Positions 1 to 6,765 of a DNA stretch of 64,000 bases are shown piece after piece. This stretch comes from Streptomyces cellulosae (GTDB lineage Bacteria > Actinomycetota > Actinomycetes > Streptomycetales > Streptomycetaceae): contig BNBH01000004.1 of assembly GCA_014655195.1 (NCBI GenBank), positions 248,001-312,000 on the forward strand, given 5' to 3'. The notes beneath the pieces are model-generated. The model had not been told where the DNA came from and ran no database searches. It worked only from the letters and a program-made list of their open reading frames with translations. The translations under genes and the position numbers were made by a program. Every line of letters starts with the position of its first letter. Positions within the stretch are counted from its first letter, which is position 1.

Positions 1-269
1 CGATTCCAGCCGTCCGGCGACCCCTTGCTCTGCTGGGTCACCCGCTTCACGCTCACCAGCGTGTTGCTGCGGCTTCTCAGCATGAGCTTTTGCAAGTTAC
101 GGACCCGCTTGAGGTCCCCGTCCTGCGTCGCCTTGAAGATCCGCCGCCTCAGCCGCCGTACGTTCTCCTCGCACTCGGCCCAGTCGATGCTGTGCCACGC
201 GAGTTTCCCGCCCTCCGGTCCGTTCGCCTCGGACGCGCGGGCAGTCGCATCTGCCGCTGTGGTACTCAA
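1..269 (-). CDS. Group II intron reverse transcriptase/maturase, N-terminal part (cut by window edge)
   Basis: The minus-strand frame reads LAWHSIDWAECEENVRRLRR and continues with RIFKATQDGDLKRVRNLQKL and a VSVKRVTQQSKGSPAGI segment. This is the characteristic N-terminus of group II intron-encoded proteins (RT0 region just before the RT domain). The likely start is TTG at 269, giving LSTTAADATARASEANGPEG before the conserved block. The RT, maturase and any endonuclease domains lie outside the window. In the family the protein folds the intron RNA and drives retrohoming. The upstream sequence is typical intron RNA, which supports the call. Confidence 0.85.
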   Translation of the reverse strand, partial: MSTTAADATARASEANGPEGGKLAWHSIDWAECEENVRRLRRRIFKATQDGDLKRVRNLQKLMLRSRSNTLVSVKRVTQQSKGSPDGWN

Positions 270-860
270 GCACGCCTCCGGCATCCAACTTGTCCTTCGG
301 TTCCGGCGCCTTTGAATTGGGGCTTCAAAGGCTCACCTGATCCACGTGGGCGCCCTTTCGGGCCGGGCCACCAGGGCCCGTATCCGGCGGGTTATGGCGG
401 ACAGCGGGTGGAGAGCCACCGCCCGTTTTCCCCTGACCTTTCGGCCTACCGGCCTTCGCTTCTTGGATCATCCTGTTCCTGCTGGGGAGTTGGGCCTCCC
501 TTGCGGTCGGCTTACCGGTCATTCCGGACCCCATCAGGGTTTCCGTGTTCCGCACGCAGAAGATGCGGCTGGGGTGGGCGCCCCCTCTACCCCGTGGCCA
601 GCGGTGTCCCACTACCGGTGTTGCTTGCACCGGAAGCCGCCTGTGCCTTGCAGCACCGGGCCCGACCCTGCCGAGAACCAGCCATCGCAGGGGTTCCATA
701 TGACGAGGCATTAACCAGGGGTTCACGCGTGTTCGCCCGTCCAGCCTTCCCCTTACCTGTGGCCCCTCGATGGCCGAGGCGCCCTTGGGCGTGAACGCTC
801 AGCTTCACACCCCGCCGTTACCAGCGACGCATGTGAGCGCGGGGACGGAAATCGGGACAC
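270..860 (-). ncRNA. Group II intron RNA, 5' domains (ribozyme part upstream of the ORF)
   Basis: Read on the minus strand this stretch has no credible gene. It carries blocks familiar from bacterial group II introns: a GAAGCTGAGCGTTCACGCCC segment (around 784-803), a GGAAACCCTGATGGGGTCCG segment (around 523-543), and a GGACAAGTTGGATGCCGGAG segment immediately before the ORF (around 280-300). Many short complementary arms are present. The 5' end is placed near 860, where the minus strand reads GTGTCCCG, a plausible variant of the GUGYG intron start. That boundary is inferred from sequence appearance and could be off by tens of bases. Confidence 0.6.
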
Positions 861-878
861 TAATCCGGAGGAAATCTC

Positions 879-1493
879 TTGTCTGAATCTCTCCACGAGA
901 CGGACCTCACTTCTCAGCGTGCGGCCTCACGTCGCACAGCAAGTTGGTGCAAGAGCATTGCTCCCGACGGGAGCAATGCTCTTGCGTCTCCCGCCCCGAG
1001 AGCGGCGGTCCCGGAAGCGACCGAGGACGGATCGCAAACCGGCGGGGAAGAGCTACACGCGAACCACAGCATCGACTGCGCGCGCACCTCTCCGTCGCAG
1101 CCCCGCATACAGCAGCGCCTGCGCGACGAGAACAAGCGCCTGCACCAGCCCAGCTGCCGCATGAACGACGCCGAGTACCAACTGCTCGCCCGAGCAGCCG
1201 CCACGTGCCACATGAGCATCGCCGGCTTCCTCGCCCGCTCCGCTCTCGACGCCGCCCACGACCTCGGCCGTACCGCCGCGGACATCGCAGGCGAGCGAGA
1301 GATGCTGCACGAGCTGTTCGCGCTGCGGCGCCACCTCGGGCAACTCGGCAACAACCTCAACCAGGTCGCCAGGGCGCTGAACTCCGGCGCCGACGCATCG
1401 CAGGCAGAGGCGGTCCTCGCCACCGTCCAGCGCGCCGCCAAGCGCGTCGACGCCTTCACCCAGCACCACTTGGACAACAGGACAGCCGGGTGA
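879..1493 (+). CDS. mobC: MobC-like plasmid mobilization relaxosome protein
   Basis: The protein has 204 aa. The second half holds the MobC signature: a small ribbon-helix-helix-like segment (CRMNDAEYQLLARAAATCHM, about residues 94-113) followed by RRHLGQLGNNLNQVARALNS (about 149-168). MobC proteins help the relaxase open oriT. The start is TTG at 879 with GGAGG at 867-871; an in-frame TAA at 861 rules out a longer reading, and the next in-frame ATG (1161) would remove the N-terminal third. The stop overlaps the relaxase GTG (GTGA at 1490-1493), so the two genes are translationally coupled. The first 35 codons contain a perfect palindrome, which is odd inside a coding sequence. Confidence 0.85.
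   Translation: MSESLHETDLTSQRAASRRTASWCKSIAPDGSNALASPAPRAAVPEATEDGSQTGGEELHANHSIDCARTSPSQPRIQQRLRDENKRLHQPSCRMNDAEYQLLARAAATCHMSIAGFLARSALDAAHDLGRTAADIAGEREMLHELFALRRHLGQLGNNLNQVARALNSGADASQAEAVLATVQRAAKRVDAFTQHHLDNRTAG
949..985. repeat. Perfect 17-bp inverted repeat with 3-nt loop, oriT/nic-region candidate
   Basis: The left arm at 949-965 (GCAAGAGCATTGCTCCC) is exactly complementary to 969-985, with GAC between. It lies inside the first codons of mobC and about 90 bp from the inferred intron end. Origins of transfer usually sit next to mobC/relaxase genes and contain such hairpins, so oriT is the best guess. It could instead be a transcription attenuator. Confidence 0.55.
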
Positions 1494-3232
1494 TCCCCCG
1501 CGTCCACGCAAGAGGCACGCGCACCATCGGCCTGCTCCACTACTTGTACGGGCCCGGCACGCACGAAGAGCACACAGACTCGCACCTGGTGGCCGCCTGG
1601 GACAGCCTCGCCCCTGATCCCGGGCGCGACTCCGATGCCACGTACGGCGATCTCCAGCGGCTGCTCGACCAGCCGGTCAACGCCCTGCCGAAGAACCGCC
1701 GGCCCGCCGAGCACGTATGGCATCTGTCGGTACGCGCTGCTCCTGAGGACCCGGTCCTGTCGGACGAGCAGTGGGGCGAGATTGCGCGCCGAATGGTCGC
1801 CGCCACCGGCATCGCTCCCGACGGTGACGACGCCGCCTGCCGCTGGGCAGCGATTCGGCACGCCGACGACCACATTCACATCATCGCCACCGTCGTACGA
1901 GAGGACGGCCGCCAAGCCCGTATCCGCCAGGACGGTAAGCGTTCCCAAGCGGAAGCCCGCGTGATCGAGATCGACTACGGGTTGCGCCGCCTCGCCACCG
2001 GCGATGGCACCGCAGCCCGTCGTCCGACCAGCGCCGAACGGCACAAGGCCCAGCGGGAAGGCCGGGAGCGCACAGCGCGGGAGGAACTTCGTGAGTCCGT
2101 GCGCCGGGCAGTGGCCGGTGCTGCCTCGACGGACGAGTTTTTCGACCGCCTGGCCGCCGCCGGTCTGCTGATCCGCAAGCGTCTCGCGCCCTCCGGCGAT
2201 CTCCTCGGGTACAAGGTCGCCCTCCCTGATGACCGGAACAAGGACGGCGAGCCGGTCTTCTACTCAGGCTCCAAGCTGGCGCCCGACCTGTCCCTGCCCC
2301 GTGTCCGCGAACGCTGGAGCCGGCCCTCGGAGACGCCCACCGCCATCGACGGTTCATGGCCGGATCAGCCTGCACTGCCGCCCGTGACAGGCCCCGCGTT
2401 CGCGCGGCGGCGGGCCGCGGCTGCCACGTGGCAGGCCCTGCTGGTGATCGACCACGGCGACGACGGCACCGCAGCAGCCCAGATCGCCGCGACCGGAGAG
2501 GTCCTGGACGCGCTGGCCAAGACCTCCGCCGCCCACACCCGGGCCGAACTGCGCGAGGCAGCCTCCGCGTTCGAGCGCGCGAGCCGCTCCCACGTGAAGG
2601 CGGTACGCGGGCACGACCGGGGCCTGCGACAAGCCGCCCGTGATCTCGTCCACAGCGGGCCGGTCCTGGGCCGGGGCGAAGACGGCGCCTGCACGGCCAT
2701 GCTCATCGACATGGCCGTCTTCGTCGTGACCGCCGCGGCAAAGTGGCACGCCAGGAAGCATCACACCCAGCAGGCCACAGCAGCCCAGCAAGCCGCCGAG
2801 CACCTCCGCGCCGCCTACCAGGCCGCCTCAGTCCAGCCCATGACCGCACTGAGCCAGCGAGGCCGGCGGCTGACTCAACGTGTTCGGCAACAGCAGGCGA
2901 ACCTGCTCCACCAAGTGCTGCCGGAGCTGGCCGACCAGATCCAAGCCGAGTCCGGTTGGCCCGCCTTGGCCGCCACACTGGACGACGCCCGGAGGGCCGG
3001 CCATGACCCGGCCGCCCTGCTGACCGAAGCCACGGCACGGCGCGAACTACGCTCCGCCGGATCCATGAGCGACGTCCTCGTCTGGCGCCTGCGCCGCAGC
3101 GCTCACCTGCCCGCACTACCCGACGACCGCAACGCCACGGCCCTCCGAGCCAACCGGCACACCTCGCACTCGGCGCCCACCACGCAGTCGGTGCCCGGCC
3201 CGACAGGGAATGATCCCCGCCGTGGGCGCTGA
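1490..3232 (+). CDS. Relaxase / mobilization nuclease
   Basis: 580 aa, starting at GTG 1490 inside the mobC stop. The N-terminus carries a GLLHYLYGPGTHEEH block typical of Streptomyces relaxases; its tyrosines are candidates for the residue that attacks DNA. The metal-binding histidine motif is RHADDHIHIIATV (about residues 123-135). From about residue 300 onward the protein is helical and Ala/Arg-rich, without the motifs of a fused primase or helicase. Relaxases nick oriT and pilot the strand to the recipient. No coupling protein or TraB-type translocase is visible nearby, so the element would be mobilizable rather than self-transmissible. Confidence 0.88.
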   Translation: MIPRVHARGTRTIGLLHYLYGPGTHEEHTDSHLVAAWDSLAPDPGRDSDATYGDLQRLLDQPVNALPKNRRPAEHVWHLSVRAAPEDPVLSDEQWGEIARRMVAATGIAPDGDDAACRWAAIRHADDHIHIIATVVREDGRQARIRQDGKRSQAEARVIEIDYGLRRLATGDGTAARRPTSAERHKAQREGRERTAREELRESVRRAVAGAASTDEFFDRLAAAGLLIRKRLAPSGDLLGYKVALPDDRNKDGEPVFYSGSKLAPDLSLPRVRERWSRPSETPTAIDGSWPDQPALPPVTGPAFARRRAAAATWQALLVIDHGDDGTAAAQIAATGEVLDALAKTSAAHTRAELREAASAFERASRSHVKAVRGHDRGLRQAARDLVHSGPVLGRGEDGACTAMLIDMAVFVVTAAAKWHARKHHTQQATAAQQAAEHLRAAYQAASVQPMTALSQRGRRLTQRVRQQQANLLHQVLPELADQIQAESGWPALAATLDDARRAGHDPAALLTEATARRELRSAGSMSDVLVWRLRRSAHLPALPDDRNATALRANRHTSHSAPTTQSVPGPTGNDPRRGR

Positions 3233-3246
3233 CGACCGCGTCCTGA

Positions 3247-3993
3247 TCACCTGTACCGGGCCACGGTGTACGCGGTAGGCCCGTGCAAGGTGCCTGCTCC
3301 GATCCCGTCGGTGATCTGGAGGACGTCGAAGCCGGCGAGCGTCGCGTACAGCTCCAGCTCACGCGGCCCGAGAACACGCCGACGGATCACGTCCCGTGTT
3401 TCTTCACCAGAGTTGAACACCCACTGCCGACGCATGGTGTTCATCTGGGTCCGCAGGTCCCACTCATAGCTGATGGTCACGTGGGCCGTGCCCGATCCGG
3501 TCTCGACCTCTGCTTCCTGCGGCTCATCACGCTCGATCGGCGCTACGGAACAGCAGAGTACAAGGAGCGTCCCGGGACGGGCGTGCGCTGCGAAGGTCCG
3601 GAAGACCGCCTGGATGTCCTGGTTGTCGTGCACGTAGGAGAGGGAGTTTCCCAGGCAGGTCAGCACGTCAGCGGTATGGTCGAGTCGGATGGTGCGCATG
3701 TCGCCGAGGCGGATGTCGAGGCCGGGCCGTGTGCGGCGGGCGTAGTCGACCAGGCCGGGCTGGAACTCGACACCGATGCAGTCGAAGTGGCGGGCCAGCA
3801 GCTCCAGGTCTCTCCCGGTTCCGCAGCCCAGATCCAGCAGAGTGCGGGCGTCCGGGCGGTGCCGATGGACGAGCGCCCGACAGCTGCTCGCGCTGGTGCT
3901 GTCAGACTGCACTCTGTCGTACAGGGCGGGGTCTCGGTAGAAGAGGTTGGAGGCTGCCAGGTGTCTGGATTCGGCGATGTCCAGGCCGCTCAT
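3247..3993 (-). CDS. Class I SAM-dependent methyltransferase of the RiPP-like locus
   Basis: 248 aa. The SAM-binding motif I is LLDLGCGTGRDLELL (about residues 52-66), followed by an acidic strand end GVEFQPG and later a CLGNSLSYV region, as in small-molecule and peptide methyltransferases of the Methyltransf_25/31 type. The start is ATG 3993, chosen because it overlaps the stop of the amide ligase (ATGA at 3990-3993); an upstream in-frame start at 4035 would intrude 42 nt further. It is the last gene of a three-gene minus-strand unit, so its likely substrate is the modified 37-aa peptide or the product of the ligase. The acceptor atom cannot be told from sequence. Confidence 0.8.
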   Translation of the reverse strand: MSGLDIAESRHLAASNLFYRDPALYDRVQSDSTSASSCRALVHRHRPDARTLLDLGCGTGRDLELLARHFDCIGVEFQPGLVDYARRTRPGLDIRLGDMRTIRLDHTADVLTCLGNSLSYVHDNQDIQAVFRTFAAHARPGTLLVLCCSVAPIERDEPQEAEVETGSGTAHVTISYEWDLRTQMNTMRRQWVFNSGEETRDVIRRRVLGPRELELYATLAGFDVLQITDGIGAGTLHGPTAYTVARYR

Positions 3994-5461
3994 GCGAGGC
4001 TCCGCAGTCCGACTTCCAGGGCGAGTGTGTCGCACAGCAGGTCGGGCACCGCGGGAGTCCGCTCGGCGTGGTCGCGGGCCCGGCTGAGGGCGTCGGCATC
4101 AACGTAGCCGAGATCGATCAGCAGGGAATCGGTCAGCATCTCGTCCAGGAGAGGGAGCCCGTAGGTGCGCAGTCCCGACTCCATGACCGCGAGGAAGTTC
4201 TCCGGCTCGGTCGGAGCCGCGACGGACTCGGGCAGACCCGTCCGCCGAAGTCGGTCGCGGAACATCCTCTTGTCGCGTTTGTACTCGTACGGCAGCTGTT
4301 CCATGAAGCGGATCATCCGGGGGTGGACGAGCGGGGCCACCGGCCAGATACCGAGTCTCACGTACGCCGGATTGTGCAGGCCGAATGCCATGAGCGTCGG
4401 CACAGGCAGGACCGGGATGGGAGCGAGGTTCTCGTTCACCTGGGCCAGCGCCGCGGTGGCCTTGTCGCCGAGCCATGGCACCGGCTCCATCGGCGGGAGT
4501 CCGGCTTCCGTACGCGAGTGGTGGGCGTTGACCTCGTCCCCGCCGCCACCTGTGAAGATCAGCTCGCAGCCGTGTGCGGCCACGTGCCCGCGCACGACGT
4601 CGAACGCTTCCTGGTAGAAGGCGCCTGCCGGATCGTGCGGCCGTCTGCGTTCCCTCACGCCACCAGGCACGAAGGGCGGGTGCTGATCGCCGGCACGGCG
4701 GTGTCCCGCAACCCCAGGTGATCCACCAGTGAGCGGCGCCGGTCTCGCTGGAGCTGGCCGATCCGGCCGCCCATGAGCAGCCCCATGGTGTGCACGGAGC
4801 CGAATCCGGCCGCGACGGCGGACAGTGCCACGTTGGCCGAGTCCGCTCCGCCTGACACCTCGACGCCGACGCGGCCAGCCGTCGATCGCCACTCGGCCAC
4901 GGCCTCGGTGAGCAGTGCGTCGAACACGGTCACGGGGTCCACTCCGCTACGGAGGCTGCGGGGTTCCAGGACGTGTTGGGCGGGCTCGGGGTAGAGGATG
5001 GAGAGCCCTGCCGGCGTGAAGACCGCGGTAGCGCGTTCGGTGAGTCGGTACACGCCGTCGAAGAGGGTGTCGGTGCTGTAGCGGTGTTGGCGGCTCAAGG
5101 TGCGGGCGACCGCTCGTGGATTGAGCTGGTCAGGTCGCAGGTGCGGCCGGAGGTCGACGATGTCCCAGGACCCGAAGATCTCGTCGCCGACAGCTGTGAG
5201 GTACAGCGGGACGGTACCCAGCATTCCCGCCGAGACCTGGATCTCGTCGGGCCGGACGAGCAGCGACGTGTAGTCGGCTTCACCGTCTCTGTCTTCCCGC
5301 ACCAGCACACAGACGCTCGATCCGTCGCCCGGTATGAGGTCCGCGACCAGGACGGTTGCGTGAGCGGGTCGGATCCAGCTCTCCCCCTTGACCCAGCGGT
5401 CTGTGTCCCATCGCCAGCCGGCGTCCCGGGTGTCTGCCAGTCGCACACGAAACGAGAGCAC
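3990..5461 (-). pseudogene. Asparagine-synthetase-like amide ligase (lasso-cyclase type), split by one frameshift
   Basis: The first frame (GTG 5461 down to a stop near 4655) encodes a degenerate glutaminase-like N-terminal domain (VSAGMLGTVPLYL, IFGSWDIVDLRPHL) and the ATP pyrophosphatase P-loop SGGADS at residues 203-208. A second frame continues with PPFVPGG, then CELIFTGGGGDEVNAHH and the C-terminal synthetase domain to 3990. Adding one C in the run at 4678-4680 joins them into about 490 aa, the usual size of Asn-synthetase-type macrolactam or beta-lactam synthetases. There is no Cys2, so no glutaminase activity is expected. It follows the precursor gene by 69 nt. The break may be a real mutation or a sequencing error in a homopolymer. 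Confidence 0.75.
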
Positions 5462-5530
5462 TCCGCTCCCCTCCTCTACGGAGCGGCGGAGCAGGACGCC
5501 AGGCCCTGCTCCGCCGCGTTCACCGGCCGG

Positions 5531-5644
5531 TCAGCTGCAGTGGTCGCCGTTGTCGCCGCCGCCGGGCATCTTGTCGAGCAGCGCCGCGTCCATGCTGGGG
5601 ACGCCGGTGACCAGGTCTCCCGTGAAGAGTTCGTCGATGATCAT
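5531..5644 (-). CDS. Putative RiPP precursor peptide, 37 aa
   Basis: A 37-codon ORF starts at ATG 5644 behind a strong AGGAGGAAGG ribosome site and ends at 5531. The N-terminal part (MIIDELFTGDLVTGVPSMDA) is acidic and leader-like. The C-terminal ten residues are GGGDNGDHCS, a Gly/Asp-rich tail with one Cys and one Ser. It sits directly upstream of an amide-bond-forming Asn-synthetase homologue and a methyltransferase, an arrangement typical of ribosomally made, modified peptides. An Asp side chain to Gly amine macrolactam in the tail would fit the ligase family. No leader peptidase or RRE protein (the lasso B genes) is present, so this is not a standard lasso cluster. I do not recognise the peptide. 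Confidence 0.65.
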   Translation of the reverse strand: MIIDELFTGDLVTGVPSMDAALLDKMPGGGDNGDHCS

Positions 5645-5877
5645 GGCTGTTCCTTCCTCCTGCGGAGTGGGTGGACGGGCCCCGCGAGCTGCGGAGCCCG
5701 GACCCGTCCCTGCCGCCGGCGTTCACGGCGAACTGGACGGGAGCTCGTTGGGTGGGGGCCCGCTCTGGCCGAGGGGAGAGAGCGGCTGAGCCCTTCCCCG
5801 GTGGGGACCGGGTCTTCCCGAGGGCTCGCTCGGCCAGAGCGGGAGTCGGTAGGTCTGGAGCGGACCGGTGGTCTCTC
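5645..5877 (-). promoter_or_regulatory. Upstream region of the RiPP locus with a long inverted repeat
   Basis: No gene is apparent here. A perfect 15-bp inverted repeat, CCCGCTCTGGCCGAG at 5759-5773 and its complement at 5829-5843, encloses a 55-nt loop that itself contains complementary AGCCCT/AGGGCT arms. It lies 115-185 nt upstream of the precursor start. It could terminate the four-gene unit coming from 6599, act as a leader structure, or bind a regulator; the precursor promoter must lie in this interval or further upstream. Confidence 0.45.
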
Positions 5878-6003
5878 TCAGTCGGGGGCGAGGTGCCACA
5901 GAGCCCAGGCGACCGGGGTAGTAGAGACGATGATCAGGGCCGACGGCAGCCACTGCCGCCAGCCATAGGGGCGACCTCGCCTGCTGCGCCGCCGGCTCAC
6001 CAT
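5878..6003 (-). CDS. Small single-span membrane protein, 41 aa
   Basis: A basic N-terminus (MVSRRRSRRGRPYGWRQW) is followed by a hydrophobic helix (LPSALIIVSTTPVAWALW), as expected of a small inner-membrane protein with the N-terminus inside. The ATG at 6003 overlaps the stop of the preceding 30-aa ORF (ATGGTGA), which argues for translational coupling and therefore a real gene. Function unknown. It is the last of four chained ORFs running from 6599. Confidence 0.5.
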   Translation of the reverse strand: MVSRRRSRRGRPYGWRQWLPSALIIVSTTPVAWALWHLAPD

Positions 6004-6089
6004 CCCCGGGACACCGCCACCACGATCGATCCCCCGAGCACCATGACGCACGCGATGTACATGACCTGAGCCGTGACCTGGCCTTTCAC
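5997..6089 (-). CDS. Very small hydrophobic peptide, 30 aa
   Basis: The peptide begins VKGQVTAQ and is then almost entirely a membrane segment (VMYIACVMVLGGSIVVAV) ending SRGW. Its GTG start at 6089 overlaps the stop of the 49-aa ORF upstream (GTGA) and its own stop overlaps the next ATG. Such chains of overlapping tiny membrane genes are common on Streptomyces mobile elements (spd-like genes), but I do not recognise this one. Confidence 0.45.
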   Translation of the reverse strand: MKGQVTAQVMYIACVMVLGGSIVVAVSRGW

Positions 6090-6235
6090 CGCGCGCCCTG
6101 GTCCTTGCCACACTGTTGCCCCACGGTCGGCGCGAGGCCAGGTCGGCCGACGAAGACGCGTCGTGCTCGTTCCTGGTCGGGCAGGGTGGCGCCGATCCGG
6201 CACACCGGCGGCTCGGCCGGGGTTTGGTCAGCCAT
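6086..6235 (-). CDS. Hypothetical protein, 49 aa
   Basis: A soluble peptide beginning MADQTPAEPPVCRIGATLPD with two cysteines in total. ATG 6235 lies within the last codons of the 123-aa gene (8-nt overlap), and its stop overlaps the GTG of the next gene. The case for a gene rests on this double coupling, as no domain is visible. Confidence 0.45.
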   Translation of the reverse strand: MADQTPAEPPVCRIGATLPDQERARRVFVGRPGLAPTVGQQCGKDQGAR

Positions 6236-6599
6236 CGTTCTGGTCCTTCTTCCGGGTCGCGCGGTAGACGTCGGCGAAGCGTCTGGTCAGCGCGCCGACG
6301 TCGCGCATGTACTGGTAGGCGATGAAGTGGGGGGACTGCTCCGTCGGCCGACGCGTCAGGTCGAGGACCCGGTAGCCCTCCCGGAACAGCGCCTGGACGG
6401 CCGGGTCCTCGTCAAAGCCGAGTTCCTCGGCCATCAGCACTCTCAGGTGGCTGACCAGGTCTCGGGTCGTGGCGTCGATCACCGGGCGCTCGGGCATCGA
6501 CAGCCGGATGGCCAGCGCTGTCTCCACGGCCTCGTCGACCGCCTCCAGGACAATCGACGCTCCAGCCACCTCGGACGACGTGACGCTTCCTGCTGCCAT
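6228..6599 (-). CDS. Hypothetical helical protein, 123 aa, first gene of a four-gene chain
   Basis: Starts at ATG 6599 behind GAGAAGGGG. The protein is mostly helical and acidic in the middle (MAEELGFDEDPAVQALF) with a basic end (RFADVYRATRKKDQND). No known motif is seen. It is transcribed divergently from the HTH-TPR regulator at 6766, across a 166-bp region containing an inverted repeat and a direct repeat, so it is a likely target of that regulator. It is followed without gaps by three tiny ORFs. Confidence 0.65.
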   Translation of the reverse strand: MAAGSVTSSEVAGASIVLEAVDEAVETALAIRLSMPERPVIDATTRDLVSHLRVLMAEELGFDEDPAVQALFREGYRVLDLTRRPTEQSPHFIAYQYMRDVGALTRRFADVYRATRKKDQNDG

Positions 6600-6626
6600 G
6601 TCCGCACCCCTTCTCCGGCCTCCACC

Positions 6627-6715
6627 GTTGTCGTTTCTGACAACGTCCAGAAAAGCGGCTCGCGTTGGCGCAGACCACGGCATCCACGGGCCAGTCCTGG
6701 GACACTTCTGGGACA
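6627..6715. promoter_or_regulatory. Divergent control region: GTTGTC-N6-GACAAC and CTGGGACA direct repeats
   Basis: Between divergent genes 6228-6599 and 6766-8022. An inverted repeat GTTGTC/GACAAC is at 6627-6632 and 6639-6644. Two copies of CTGGGACA at 6697-6704 and 6708-6715 are 11 bp apart, one helical turn, and about 50 bp before the regulator start. Both look like protein-binding sites. The TGTCCC core of the second recurs in the palindromes at 8604-8666. Confidence 0.45.
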
Positions 6716-6765
6716 GCCCGGTGCCGTCGGGTTAGACGCGGGTTGATGCGTGGAAAGGGGGCGGC

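Noticed and set aside
325..808. Several 70-230 aa ORFs on both strands
   Set aside because: They fall in the structured RNA part of the group II intron and show no protein motifs.
3247..5644. Canonical lasso peptide cluster
   Set aside because: No leader-binding (B1), peptidase (B2) or ABC exporter gene is present, and the tail lacks the usual leader Thr at position -2.
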